A stretch of 64,000 bases of DNA from Myxocyprinus asiaticus (GCF_019703515.2 NC_059356.1:24357197-24421196); one strand, 5' to 3'. Shown: positions 11,479-49,899, numbered from the stretch's first letter. Made by a program: numbers and translations. The notes: a model not told the origin generated them from the letters alone.

Positions 11479-12120
11479 AGGGATAGTTCACCCAAAAATG
11501 AAAATTCTCTCATCATTTTCTTACTCATGCCATCTCAGATGTGTATGACTTTCTTTCATCTGCTGAACACAAACGAAGATTTTTTAGCAGAATTTCCCTG
11601 CTCTGTAGGTCCATACAATACAAGTGAATGGGTGCCAACATTTTTAAGCTCCAAAATCCACATAAGGGCAACATAAAAGTACTCCAGACAACTCTGATGG
11701 TTAAATCTATATTTTCTGAAGCGATAAGATAGGTGTGGGTGAGAAACAGATCAATATTTAAGTCCTTTTTCCTTCACTTCCACTTTCTCATTCTATTTTT
11801 GGTGAATCACATTCTTCATGCATATTGCCCACTTCTGGCAGGAAGGAGAATTTATGACAAAAAAAGAACTTAAATATTGATCTGTTTCTCAGCCACACCT
11901 ATCATATTATGTCTGAACACATGAATTTAACCACCGGGAAACCACTAAAAGTATGGATTACTTTTATGCTGCCCGATTTTGGAGTTTCAAAATTTTGGGA
12001 CCCATTCACTTCATTTGTGATCTTCATTTGTGTTCTGCAGAATAAAGTCATACACATATGGAATGGCATGAGGGTGAGTAAATGATGAGAGAATTTTTAT
12101 TTTTGGGTGAACTATCCCTT
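11479..12120. mobile_element. Palindromic MITE, GGGATAGTTCACCCAAAAAT family, copy 1
   Basis: Left end GGGATAGTTCACCCAAAAATG and right end (AATTTTTATTTTTGGGTGAACTATCCC) are inverted repeats. The inverted similarity continues inward to a centre near 11800 (GAAACAGATCAATATTTAAG on one side, CTTAAATATTGATCTGTTTC on the other). Non-coding, about 640 bp. A second copy is at 47227-47845 and a half copy at about 39990-40250. Confidence 0.8.
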
Positions 12121-12612
12121 TAGTGAAATCAAGAAGAATCAGTTTATATTGTAGAAACCCTACACGAATAGAGACAGGGAAAGCTTTATTGTGTCAGTCA
12201 GAGTTTGTCAGATGCCACAGATGGGTGTGACTGAAGTGTAAGCTTTGTCGCTTTCTGTCTGTTCAAGAAAATTATTTCTGCAGGCAATAACAGAATGTAA
12301 TTTATTGTTATAATAGCATACAATAACATGTCTTCAGTTCAATCTACATCATATTCATGTCATTTCAGATGAATATCTGAACATCTTTGAATTCTGTTTG
12401 GTTACTGACATGATACAGAGCAGTTCAGCACAAGTGAATGTCGCATGACAACAGTGTGTTTTCACACATCCCAGAGAAACAGTCTGCGAATGGAAGACAC
12501 CCATGTAAAAAGTCCTTTTTTTAAATTCAACCATGCATTTGCTGTAGGACACCACTATTGCTGCTGCAGCTTATTAGCTGCTTTTTATGGTGGTCCAATC
12601 CAAAGCTTAGAG

Positions 12613-14010
12613 CAGTGTTTCTCAACCTCTTTTTGATGAATACCCCCCTACTTTATTCCCTAACATCCATACCCCCAAAGCGAAGACTTTGTTGTACCAA
12701 AAAAAAAAAAAAAGAAAAAGATATAAAATACAAAACTCAATATTTTTGTTATTTGCTCAATTTGCTCAATGCAATTTCGATGCATTGCATAATTTTAAAG
12801 TTGTGTTAATAAATTCAGCAGGCTTCACCAAGCATGAATGTGAGACCAAACCTTGCGTTTCTTGAATTCAAGTAGATGGAGGGCTATATCTGGGGCCTAT
12901 AAAATGAAAATGGAAGACAGAAACTCATAATAAAAGTGATATTGTTTTTTTGTTTTTTTTTTGGCCTTTTGAAGATTATTTAATGACAGAGAAGAGATTT
13001 TTTAATGACTGGAGAAGAGATAGGAAATGACAGGGGAGAAGAGTGGGAATGGGATCGGGAAAGGACCTCACAAACCGGGACTCGAACTCGGGTCACCCGT
13101 GATGCATCAGCACCACGTGTCATTAGCACAGCCCGCTAGTGATATAATTATTTATTTTTATAGTTTTAACAGTGTTATTTGTAACAAGACTATAGTCAGC
13201 ACATGGAAGCATCAACTTCTACAATGGTTAGATGTAACATGATTCCTATAAAACAAACTATGGCATTTTTGTAAATATAAACAGTAGACCTACACTAAAC
13301 ACATGTAAAAACGATAAATACAAAATATACATTTTTATGAATTTTAACAAAAATTATTATATTCCCTCACTCCCCTAATGTAGCCTATGACTAATTTAAT
13401 AATTAATTTAATAATAATTAATAGAGCTGATTTAACTAATTTAATAACCAATTTAATAATCATTAATAGAGCTGAAGTAGTATTATGATAATATTTATTA
13501 TCAATCTATTTCTGCCTAAAGTACAGTTAGTGTTACTATAGTAAATTCAAGGGTGGTGATGTAGAATTCTGTGCCGATTTCAAATGGTTTCCGCTTCTCG
13601 AGCCTTGCTTCTCACAGAGCTGTGAGTTTAAGAGCTTGAACTTTAAGAGCTTTTCACTCGCGCTGCTCTGTCCATTGAGACGTATCCATCTACAGAGTCA
13701 TACAGGTGCATTAGCCAAGGTTGTGCCTCCACCTGTGTATTTGATGCTGCTAAACCAGATACTTCAGATGCGTCGCTAGACTTCAAAATCAGATGAACTG
13801 CAGTACAAATGCATTCCAACCCGTATAATTGAGAACCAACTGATATACTCCAAGTCTAGATAAACGTTTTAATGCAAAGAGGAACTTGACGATAGATTTG
13901 ATTATTATGAGTGATAAACGCCCCCCATTTGTAACCTAATGACCCCCTCTCAACTAATTTGCTCTCAGCGCCCCCTGGCATCTTTTGAACGCCCCCATTG
14001 AGAACCCCTG
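12613..14010. mobile_element. hAT-type non-autonomous transposon with perfect 8-bp target duplication
   Basis: Ends are CAGTGTTTCTCAACC and TTGAGAACCCCTG, inverted and imperfect. The flanks are an exact 8-bp direct repeat GCTTAGAG at 12605-12612 and 14011-14018, the hAT signature. No transposase frame is present. A tRNA-derived SINE is inserted at 12943-13137. Length 1398 bp including the SINE. Confidence 0.85.
12943..13137 (-). repeat. tRNA-derived SINE nested in the hAT-type element
   Basis: On the - strand it has an RNA polymerase III B-box-like GAGTTCGAGTCCC near 13085 and ends in an A-rich tail (the T run at 12945-12962 on the + strand). It is flanked by AGTGATAT at 12935-12942 and again at 13138-13145, an 8-bp target-site duplication. 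The element is an insertion into the older transposon. Confidence 0.8.
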
Positions 14011-14018
14011 GCTTAGAG

Positions 14019-14852
14019 CAATTGCATCATACTTTCTAGAGGTTGTATTAGCTATTTTAAAAAAGAGCAAATATGATAGAAGATAGGCCTACTGTTTATA
14101 GAATCTCTAGAAGCTATGCATTTTGCATGACTACTGCACTTTTAATCGAAATGCAATAAGAAAAAAAAAAGAAAAAAAAAAGAGATCACATAATATTCAT
14201 CCACAGAGTATACTGTTTATGTATATGTATAAATAAAGTGTACTTCTCTTTTTATCATTCTAATTTGTATAATAAAAAAAAATTAAAAATTAAAAATAAA
14301 AAAACAGGCAAGTGGGAGTATTTTGTTTCGATGTGTGTAGGATGGAAATGGCTGCTATTCATAAGCCCAGCTTTAACATCTTGACCTCTGTCAGGTTCCT
14401 GTTGTATCTTCTGTTTTGCTCTTTTAATGTATTTCTCATTCCTTGACTCTCTCTTCTGATCTCCCCTCTCAAGTCCTCTAAATCAGAAGAATAAAGACTT
14501 TGAATTCATTTTTACTTTGGAAAGTCTTAAATTTAAAGAATCATATGCTATTTTAATGTACAGTAAACTTGACAGGGACAAATTCCTCTCAAAATATTTT
14601 CCTGAAAAGGACTAATCAGTAAAAAAGGCCATACAAGTTATTCTGATGGCATCAAATATTGTAAGTTGATGTTAAAAGAAAAAGTAAACCATTTCCTTGC
14701 AACTTTCCAATTTCCAATTTTCACCCGCTGACCAAATTTTTTCAAATTTAAGTTAACGGTAATTTTAACTAATGGCTTGAGAAGAGAGTGGGCAGTCACT
14801 ATGTAAGTGTAAATGAAAGTGATGAATTAACTTTATTTGAGGAGTGGTGGTC
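14019..14852. other. Intergenic AT-rich stretch, no feature
   Basis: Contains A-rich low-complexity runs at 14158-14183 and 14272-14303. No gene or transposon ends were recognised. Confidence 0.6.
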
Positions 14853-15416
14853 AACACGAGCAGTGTTCGAATTGAGTCAGAGCTCTTGGGGGGGTCCCTT
14901 TATACCCTACCACCATCTACCCCATTTGAACTGAGTAATTACGTCAGCGTACACATGACTCCCCAAGAATACCTACGAGAATCCCTACCAAAATATTACA
15001 GAATAATTTGATATATTGATTAAAATGAGTCATTTTGATATTTTAATGAGTTGTAAGACAAGCGTAAGATGTTAGGCTTAATGTTAAACTATACATTTTA
15101 GAATTTAAATAGGCCTAGTGGTCACCGTGGCTGAGATGCATAGTATTTGGTAGAGTTTTAAATAAGAAGTGGCTCTATAGTATTTATTAAATGATCAAGA
15201 TGTTGGTTTAGAACTCTGTTGTGGCTATTGTTTACACTGCAAAAAGTGTATGCCAGACAGCTTGCATATTTAAAAATTCTGAGGGAGAGGCGCTCATCAA
15301 AGGCGCAGCAGAAGAAATGCAGAAGAATATTTCACCACATAAACATAAGTGTAATAACTTTACAAGTGTTTTATTGTGAGCCAACATGTAGTGTTTGATA
15401 AATACTGGCCAATCTA

Positions 15417-16999
15417 CAGGTGCATCTCAATAAATTATAATGTCATGGAAAAGTTAATTTATTTCAGTAATTCAACTCAAATTGTGAAACTCATGTATTA
15501 AATAAATTCAATGCACACAGACTGAAGTAGTTTAAGTCTTTGGTTCTTTTAATTGTGATGATTTTGGCTCACATTTAACAAAAACCCACCAATTCACTAT
15601 CTCAAAAAATTAGAATATGGTGACATGCCAATCAGCTAATCAACTCAAAACACCTGCAAAGGTTTCCTGAGCCTTCAAAATGGTCTCTCAGTTTGGTTCA
15701 CTAGGCTACACAATCATGGGGAGGACTGCTGATCTGACAGTTGTCCAGAAGACAATCATTGACACCCTTCACAAGGAGGGTAAGCCACAAACATTCATTG
15801 CCAAAGAAGCTGGCTGTTCACAGATGCTGTATCCAAGCATGTTAACAGAAAGTTGAGTGGAAGGAAAAAGTGTGGAAGAAAAAGATGCACAACCAACCGA
15901 GAGAACCGCAGCCTTATGAGGATTGTCAAGCAAAATCGATTCAAGAATTTGGGTGAACTTCACAAGGAATGGACTGAGGCTGGGGTCAAGGCATCAAGAG
16001 CCACCACACACAGACATGTCAAGGAATTTGGCTACAGTTGTCGTATTCCTCTTGTTAAGCCACTCCTGAACCACAGACAACGTCAGAGGCATCTTACCTG
16101 GGCTAAGGAGAAGAAGAACTGGACTGTTGCCCAGTGGTCCAAAGTCCTCTTTTCAGATGAGAGCAAGTTTTGTATTTCATTTGGAAACCAAGGTCCTAGA
16201 GTCTGGAGGAAGGGTGGAGAAGCTCATAGCCCAAGTTGCTTGAAGTCCAGTGTTAAGTTTCCACAGTCTGTGATGATTTGGGGTGCAATGTCATCTGCTG
16301 GTGTTGGTCCATTGTGTTTTTTGAAAACCAAAGTCACTGCACCCGTTTACCAAGAAATTTTGGAGCACTTCATGCTTCCTTCTGCTGACCAGCTTTTTAA
16401 AGATGCTGATTTCATTTTCCAGCAGGATTTGGCACCTGCACACACTGCCAAAAGCACCAAAAGTTGATTAAATGACCATGGTGTTGGTGTGCTTGACTGG
16501 CCAGCAAACTCACCAGACCTGAACCCCATAGAGAATCTGTTGGGTATTGTCAAGCGGAAAATGAGAAACAAGAGACCAAAAAATGCAGATGAGCTGAAGG
16601 CCACTGTCAAAGAAACCTGGGCTTCCATACCACCTCAGCAGTGCCACAAACTGATCACCTCCATGCCACGCCGAATTGAGGCAGTAAATAAAGCAAAAGG
16701 AGCCCCTACCAAGTATTGAGAACATATACAGTAAATGAACATACTTTCCAGAAGGCCGACAATTCACTAAAAATGTTTCTTTTATTGGTCTTATGATGTA
16801 TTCTAATTTTTTGAGATAGTGAATTGGTGGGTTTTTGTTAAATGTGAGCCAAAATCATCACAACTAAAAGAACCAAAGACTTAAACTACTTCAGTCTGTG
16901 TGCATTGAATTTATTTAATACACGAGTTTCACAATTTGAGTTGAATTACTGAAATAAATGAACTTTTCCACGACATTCTAATTTATTGAGATGCACCTG
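15417..16999 (+). mobile_element. Tc1/mariner-like element, nearly full length
   Basis: Starts CAGGTGCATCTCAATAAATT after TA (15415-15416) and ends with the inverse before TA (17000-17001). The inverted repeats extend about 200 bp, with an inner TCTCAAAAAATTAGAATA-type site near 15600 and its inverse near 16800, an IR/DR-type layout. Length 1583 bp, normal for an autonomous fish Tc1. It encodes a damaged transposase at 15716-16719 and sits inside the hAT-type element. Confidence 0.93.
15716..16719 (+). pseudogene. Tc1-like transposase, one frameshift and one nonsense codon
   Basis: DDE transposase of a cut-and-paste element. The start at 15716 gives MGRTADLTVVQKTIID, the N-terminal helix-turn-helix. 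A one-base loss near 15822-15825 (TTCACAGATGC) shifts the frame, which resumes at 15853 (SGRKKCGRKRC, GRPR-like hook). Catalytic motifs are VLFSDESKF, FQQDLAPAHTA (normally QDNAP) and SPDLNPIENL. A TGA at 16465-16467 interrupts the frame between the second Asp and the Glu, at a position where related elements have Trp. Total length about 335 codons, as in the family. It cannot make a full protein as written. Confidence 0.9.
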
Positions 17000-17448
17000 T
17001 ATGTGCATATTAACTGCGAGCATATTAATTAACCTCTAGCGACGGTTTAGTTCTATGATTTAGTAAGATGATTTAATGTTAGTAATTTAGAAGAACCAAC
17101 AATCATAAATCAAAGAATAATATTTTACAATTATTGTGAGGTAAAATGAGGATCCACTCTGCCAGTCAACGTCTGGAAGTTTCTTAAGAAAACAGCACAT
17201 GGCGCATTTGGGCTTGTTTAGTATAGAATTTTCCAACGTAAATAATCTGGTTTAGGTTATTTATGAAAACCATATTCTATCACTGCAAACATTTAAAAAA
17301 AAAAAAAAAAATGTTAGTTTTATGTTTCTAGTATTGTAGGTTTGATAAAACACCAGGGACCCCCCAAATTACATTATTTTGGACTTATGGGGGGTCCCTT
17401 AGCTTTTATTGAGGGTGTTGGACCCCCAATTCGAACAGTGAACACAAG

Positions 17449-20115
17449 AGTGTATGACTTGATGTATCGTATGTTTGTTAAAAGTGAGGTTTTGTCATTT
17501 TCTGCTTTGTAGAAAATGGTTGACAATTTCCAAATGCACTACATGTTTGAAAGTCCTGTTTTGAAGACCTGATCTGAAGTCGTGCTGACTGCTTTTGCAT
17601 ATATGGGGGTTAAATATATACACCAAATTCTCACTGAAATTAGATGTTGGTGACAATTTTACCTTTCCAGGAGTCATGATAGATAATGGCTTAGACTCTA
17701 GAGCCACATAAAGGATGCAGGTTCAAGCAACTGAGACCTGAAGTGATCACGATTATTTGTTATTACCACTGTCCTCTTGAACACTTGACTATAGGTTGCT
17801 TCATGGGAATTGTCCCTGCGTTTGGTGTACTGCAGATTCTACAAATGAATTGCATCTGCTGAAATAATCCTCTAAAAAAGGACAAAAAAGGAACTACAGT
17901 AATTTGACAAGATCAGACAAAACCTTGTAAAGGTGTTTCTCAATGTCCTAAAAGAAGACAGTTTCAGGAAGCCAAGGTGTTACAACACTTAACTTCTCTC
18001 CATTCTTTAATTTTGTCCTTGTTTTGTTTGTGGCACTTTCATTGTAAATGACCATGACTGTGTAGAATCAATACAAATCTGGCACTTTAATAAAAGAAGC
18101 CTGAAGGAAAGAAACTTTCTGAGATCCCTTTAACTTATGTACTATTCCTTATACTTTAGGTGCACTGTATGTTTTTTTTTTTGTTTTTTTTTTCTCATTT
18201 TTTCTAAATAAATCTTAATTCACATCTGAGAGATGACTCCAATATACAGCATTAGTTTTCTATAAACATGTTCATTTTAAACACTTCTGTTAATTCCATT
18301 TCATTTCATCTAGCTATTTTTACAAGATAAGTTTATTATCTTTATCATATTATATATTATCTTATGTAATTTTAAAACACAAATTTTTTTTAGGTATTTA
18401 GCACCCCGTACTGGAGACAGGAACACTGTGTATCATGGAAAGTCACTATAAATTGACCAAAGCACAGAAAGATGTATATATAAAAAAAGACATGCCATAA
18501 ATTACAGTATATGTTGTTTACATATTAAAAGCTATAATATTTCATGGCAGGACATTTATTATTCTTCTGATTTTGAAGAAATTTCAGACATTGCTTTTAA
18601 AGGTCCACCTCCAATAAAACAAAAGTGATTTAGGAATTACTGAATTTGTGAATGTTCTAATATGTACTCATTTCAGGATGATTCTCACAATAACACATGA
18701 AATTTTGTTAAGAATAGTGTACACATGATGTTAAGATTTGAGAAGGCAAAGACTATATAAAAAAAAAAAAAAAAAAAAAAATTATATTCACTTTAAGGCC
18801 TATTTGTTCTATTTCTCTACATACAGTATGTATTAAAAATCCAGATGAACACAAACATTTTTGTTGGTGCATTCACAAAAAGTTCCACTAATTTTCACAC
18901 GTAAAGTGTAATTAAAACTCTGGGCATGTTAAACAAATATTGCAGTTTAGTTTCATTTTTATTTACATACTGTAAATTGGTACAGATGACAGTGGAACAC
19001 ACTTGTTAGGCCTATTTTGTAAACTTATTCTTAAAAAAAGCCTGTTAGACAATGCTCTTTAAGTTACTCTTTATCTCACAGTTCACATTCAGTCCGTCGG
19101 TTTAAATGGTTACTTGTTTTGTTTATTAATACAGAACATTAATAATTTTTGACCTAATACAATTTAAGCACAGATGAAGCTAAACTGCCTTAGTGCTATG
19201 TTAGCAAGAATGCTAATCTCTGACAACATTAGCCAGCTTTGTGCAATACAACAAGCTGCTTACAGTTGATGAAGGAAAAGATATTTAAATACAGACAGAC
19301 GGACAGAAAGATCTAAATACACTTTTCCAGAATATTTGCCAGCCATACTATATTTAGAACACTTGGCAGATGCTATGGCTGAAAAGATAATGAAAAAGCC
19401 TTGAAAGATGCAGATCAATGCACATTACAGTAACAGGCTAACATCAAATTACACCAAGTTGCAGGGGATTATTGAACAATGCACAAATAATGAACTTTGT
19501 TCTAAAGAGAAAATAGCTTGACTTGACTGACTACTATAATTGCAAATGTAACATTGAAATATTGCTTATTGTGAAGCACAATTAAATATTCTGATCAAAA
19601 ACAACAATTGTGTGTGATGCGTTCAGATTGCAGTTACAGTATATATCGAGCATATAGAGGTTATAACTACTTACGGTTCAAAAGCTGTTTACAGAGACTT
19701 GTAAATGGAGAGATTTGATTTACAAACCTCATTGATGTATGAAAATTGTCTGAACTGGCATTTTTTCTTCTGCACATGATCTTTTAGTGGGTAGAGGAAC
19801 ATCACTGGGAAATGGTGGAATCTGGCTTATCAAGGTCCTGTGGTATTGGCCATTTAGTTCAGTTGTGGATTTGTACATTTGAGAACACTTGTTCAGACAA
19901 TTCAATCAAACCACAGGTCAAATCAGAGGATCAAGGTAGTGACATCACCCTTGGACTGCATCATCAAGCGACTCTGTGATGTCATTACAAAATCACTCCT
20001 CATAGGCATTCATAATGCCCAGAAGCCAGGAAACCACGTTTTCTTCCACTTTCAGTGAGTAGGCAAAAAATGTTACCAGATAAATGATGTAGACATCCTC
20101 ATAATGAAAGCATGT
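17449..20115. other. Region between the convergent genes: probable 3' UTRs
   Basis: No coding signal. On the + strand AATAAA at 18089-18094 in a context (CACTTTAATAAAAGAAGC) is a candidate distal cntnap1 poly(A) signal. On the - strand TTTATT at 18958-18963 (AATAAA in ezh1 sense) is a candidate ezh1 signal about 1.15 kb past its stop. A poly(A) run sits at 18760-18780. RNA data would be needed to place either 3' end. Confidence 0.45.
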
Positions 20116-45718
<25,603 letters not shown>

Positions 45719-45795
45719 CACCCTCACCTGAAAACATCACATAGGAGTAATACTTATATATTAATATATATATATATACACATGTATTATGTATA

Positions 45796-46968
45796 CACTG
45801 GTGGCCAAAAGTTTGGAATAATGTACAGATTTCGCTCTTATGGAAAGAAATTGGTACTTTTATTCACCAAAGTGGCATTCAGCTGATCACAATGTATAGT
45901 CAGGACATTAATAACGTGAAAAATTACTATTACAATTTGAAAAAAAATGTAAACTACTTCAAAGATTTCTCATAAAAAAAATCCTCCACGTGCAGCAATG
46001 ACAGCTTTGCAGATCCTTGGCATTCTAGCTGTCAGTTTGTTCAGATACTCAGGTGACATTTCACCCCACACTTCCTGTAGCACTTGCCATAGATGTGGCT
46101 GTCTTAAGCTCAATGGGGTTAAGATTCATAACACTCTTTTCAAATTATTTGTTTTTCAATGTCTGTGTTTCTTTGCCCACTCTAAACTTTTCTATTTGAT
46201 TTTCTGTTTCAAAAGTGTTTTTTCTTGCAATTCTTCTCATAAGGCCTGCACCCCTGAGTCTTCTCTTTACTGTTGTACATGAAACTGGTGTTGAGCGGGT
46301 AGAATTCAATGAAGCTGTCAGCTGAGGACATGTGAAGCGTCTATTTCTCAAACTAGAGACTCTGATGTACTTATCCTCTTGTTTAGTTGTACATCTGGCC
46401 TTCCACATCTCTTTCTGTCCTTGTTAGAGCCAGTTGTCCTTTGTCTTTGAAGACTGTAGTGTACACCTTTGTATGAAATCTTCCGTTTTTTGGCAATTTC
46501 AAGCATTGTATAGCCTTCGTTCCTCAAAACAATGATTGACTGATGAGTTTCTATAGAAAGTATTCTTTTTTTTTTTTTTTTGACCTAATATTGATCTTAG
46601 GGCATGCCAGTCTATTACATACTGTGGCAACTCAAAAACAAACACAAAGACAATGTTAAGCTTCATTTAAAGAACCAAATAGCTTTCAACTGTGTTTGAT
46701 ATAATGGCAAGTGATTTTCTAGTACCAAATAGCAATTTAGCATGATTACTCAAGGAAAAGATGTTGGAGTGATGGCTGCTGGAAATGGGGCCTGTCTAGA
46801 TTTGATCAAAAATGACTTTTTTCAAATAGTGATGGTGCTGTTTTTTACATCAGTAATGTCCTGACTATACTTTGTGATCAGTTGAATGCCACTTTGGTGA
46901 ATTAAAGTACCAATTTCCTTCCGAAACAGCAAAATCTGTACATTATTCCAAACTTTTGGCTGCCAGTG
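45796..46968 (-). mobile_element. Tc1-like element with internal deletion
   Basis: Ends CACTGGTGGCCAAAAGTTTG and its inverse (CAAACTTTTGGCTGCCAGTG), flanked by TA at 45794-45795 and 46969-46970. Read on the - strand it encodes a transposase start and end but lacks the middle (see next entry). 1173 bp, shorter than a full element of about 1.6 kb. Confidence 0.88.
45985..46408 (-). pseudogene. Tc1-like transposase, internally deleted
   Basis: The 46408-46145 frame gives RRFTCPQLTASLNS and VKRRLRGAGLMRRIARKNT (HTH region). 46090-45985 gives EYLNKLTARMPRICKAVIAA then RGGFF, the C-terminus of this family. The segment with the catalytic Asp and Glu motifs is missing, so it is inactive. Confidence 0.8.
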
Positions 46969-47226
46969 TATATATACGTAGTACTGTATATAAACTTATA
47001 TGTCTTATATAAATTAAGAAGAACAAAACTGTTCATTGTTGAGGGAAGTGTGGGACAATTTCAATTGGGTAGTTGACATGACATTTCAAGCAGTAACAGT
47101 GTCCTGCAGTGTGATATGAAATACTCCATCTAAAACAATTTTAACTACATTTTTTTAAAGTTTATTCTTCTAATTCATTATACTTCATAAAAAATGAATT
47201 TGTGTCACTGCACCGGTGACCTCAAA

Positions 47227-47845
47227 GTGTTAGTTCACCCAAAAATGAAAATTCTCTCATCATTTACTCACCCACATGCTATCCCATGTTTGTATGACTT
47301 TCATTCTTCAGCAGAACACAGATAAAGATTTTTAGAAGAATATTTCAGCTCTGTATGTCCACTGAATTCAAGTGAATGGTGGCCAGAACGTTTAAGCTTC
47401 AAAAAGCACATAAAGGCAGCATAAAAGTAATCAATAAGACTCCAGTGGTTACATCCATATCTTCAAAAGCGATATGATAGGTGTGGGTGAGAAACAGATC
47501 AATATTTATGTCCTTTTTTACTATAAACTGTTCTGTAATTCCCCAAAAACAAAAGAAGAATATGAGAGTGAAAGTGGAGATTTATAGTACTTAAATATTG
47601 ATCTGTTTCTCACCCACACCTATCATGGATTTAAACACTGGAGTATTATGGATTACTTCTATGCTGCCTTTATGTGCTTTTTGAAGCTTCAAAGTTTTTA
47701 CCACTATTCACTTGCATTGAATGGACCTACAAAGCTGAAATATTCTTCTAAAAATCTTTGTTTGTGTTCTGCAGAAGAAAGGAAGTCATACACATCTGGA
47801 ATGGCATGAGCTGAGTAAATGATGAGTGAATTTTCATCCCTTTAA
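47227..47845. mobile_element. Palindromic MITE, GTTCACCCAAAAATGAAAAT family, copy 2
   Basis: Left TTAGTTCACCCAAAAATGAA, right inverse ending TGAATTTTCATCCC. The body has GAAACAGATCAATATTTA and its inverse around a centre near 47550. Same family as 11479-12120. Confidence 0.8.
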
Positions 47846-48144
47846 AACCTAAAAATATACACTTTACCATATACATTCTTATTATTTTAACCTAAAATAT
47901 TGATGTCTTGCATGTGCATGTTATTTGTCAGTTACCCACTGCACACATCACATATTGTACTGGTGGGCAAATTTGAAGTGAATATTAAATAATTGTGGTA
48001 TATCCATGCAAAGACCATGTAAAGATAAAAAAATAAAAATAAATGGTGCATAAAATCTGTTAACATAATTAGGTATTTTCCAGGAAACATAATAGGAATA
48101 TCTTTCAAGAACGGTTCCCGTAAAGTGACTCATTCTCTTTCTGA

Positions 48145-48176
48145 CACACACACACACACACACACGCACGCACACA
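48145..48176. repeat. (CA)n microsatellite
   Basis: About 30 nt of CA with CGCA interruptions; the open frame over it is an artefact. Confidence 0.9.
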
Positions 48177-48239
48177 AACTAGGGACCTCGCATGACTCAA
48201 ACTTTATCATTCACTAGTGTTGAATCCAAATAGGAATGA

Positions 48240-48890
48240 CCGCCCCCTGCAGTTCGCAAAACAGAACTAACATTCCGCATTATCACGCCATTCAAAGGTC
48301 TGTTCGTGCAGTACTTCAGATCAATAAATAAAATGTCGAGACACGCTTAATGTAAATCTACTTATTTTAAATGACAAGTAACGAAAACGTTGGCTGTACG
48401 GCAGTAAAACAGGTATGCGAAGCAGAAACAAGTGTCACTGCTCGGAAAAACACGCGTTCCTCTCGCGCACACATACGCTGGAAGTGGGCGTGTCCCTACC
48501 GTGAGCCCATTTCACTACGGTGAGGATAAGTGCGTAGTAGACCTTTCTACATTTCATAAACCTATAATGCAGTTCTCTCGAACTTTCGAGAAACTATTAC
48601 TTCATATATGTTATTCTATACAGAAGAAAAGCGTAAAGCTTTAAAAAATCGTCTTACAACAACCAATGGAAACACGGGGCACGAACGAAGGCGTTTATAT
48701 TGAGGGACGCCAGTAAAACAACACGTTGAAAATCCTTGCACGAGATGCCAGTCACTGACACCGTGAAGCAAACTCTAAAACGATTCACATCGAGACGATA
48801 TAAACATGTCGTATGCACTTCAACATGCACATGCTCGCACTCGTACATGTTGGATAATGATACTGATAATCGCTGTCGCAGTTAGAAATA
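48240..48890 (-). promoter_or_regulatory. Candidate ezh1 5' flank or promoter area
   Basis: More CG dinucleotides than neighbouring sequence (about 48440-48500, 48655-48700, 48790-48900), including a CCAAT at 48663 on the + strand. It lies upstream of the first coding ezh1 exon, and an untranslated first exon is expected here. No transcription start can be fixed from sequence. Confidence 0.3.
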
Positions 48891-48891
48891 C

Positions 48892-49194
48892 CTTAAGAGT
48901 CCCTGCTCCTTCCTTTAAATCCTAAGTGCGCAGCAAAGAACTGCTCGTGCTCAAAAACGTCGTGTAGTGAAAAACGACGTCCAGGCTACCGAGACACTGC
49001 AGATGCCAGAATGTTTGTGTTGACGAGGGCAGGGGATGCGAGGATTCCTCGGTCGTCCACAAGCATGTCGAGGTTGTAGTTGTACAGTTAAGAGCTGCGC
49101 ACTTGGTTGGCACGGTCAAAGCGGAGGGTGACGTCTTTATTATGAACATACCCCAGCTCTCTGCTGCTGGACCACAGGCTAGTGTAGGAGTGTG
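48892..49194 (-). pseudogene. Exon-like block with two in-frame stops, unidentified
   Basis: Between acceptor TTTGTTTCTCAG and donor GTATTTC, one frame reads HSYTSLWSSSRELGYVHNKD and VTLRFDRANQVRSS, stop, LYNYNLDMLVDDRGILASPA, LVNTNILASAVSR, stop, PGRRFSLHDVFEHEQFF. Third positions are GC-rich as in coding sequence and the stops look like single changes. I do not recognise the family. It could be a decayed exon, a retrocopy or a misread untranslated exon of ezh1. Confidence 0.35.
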
Positions 49195-49689
49195 CTGAGA
49201 AACAAAACAATAATGCAACTAATTATCTAAATAATTAATAGCCTAAATGCAAACATGCCTGAACTCTAAAATTTAATAAACATGATATAAACATGGTAAT
49301 AAAACGAAATAACAAATGTGATATAATAATAATTATAATATAAACAATAATAATAAATAGCGATGATAATAATAATAAGCTAACAATAATAATAATAATA
49401 ATTATTATTATTACTTTTATTATTATTAATACTGTTTTTATTATGCTTAATATGTAGACAAAGGAAACAAGTATTTTAAATGTTAAAGTGCAGATAGGAA
49501 TGTGATGCAGCTGACAAGAACCCTTCTAATTATTGTCAAATAGTTTAGTAGTAGCTGAAACTGTGTACTTTAAAGAAAGATTTGTAATCATATTTATAGA
49601 CTTAATATATACCCAGAGGGGCATGAGAACACAACAGATGTTTTTTTTGGACTGCTACCTCCCTGGAGATCCACAGCACGCAGCATGTG
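49195..49689. other. AT-rich stretch with AATAAT runs, no gene
   Basis: Contains AAT/ATT trinucleotide runs at about 49318-49440. Nothing else recognisable. Confidence 0.7.
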
Positions 49690-49899
49690 CTGTTCCCTTA
49701 CGATTCAGTTCACTCAAAATCGTGTCGTGCTGACGCATATGGGAAATTACTTTTCCAACGACCTAGTTGAAACCCTTCTACAATAATGGCAATTCTAAGA
49801 TTGTCTATGGTGTTTTTCTTCATGGAGGTTCATAACGAACTGACAAAAACCTGGCGTGCGCCCTATTCAGCTCGCTCGCACAGCGATTCAACTCTCCTC

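Larger units (their letters stand above)
14861..17440. mobile_element. hAT-type transposon carrying a Tc1 insertion
   Basis: Left end CAGTGTTCGAATTGAG and right end CCAATTCGAACAGTG are inverted. Each side also carries GGGGGGTCCCTTTA-type sequence just inside (14888-14903 and 17391-17402). Flanks AACACGAG (14853-14860) and AACACAAG (17441-17448) are an 8-bp duplication with one difference. No hAT transposase is visible; a Tc1-like element occupies 15417-16999. Confidence 0.78.
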
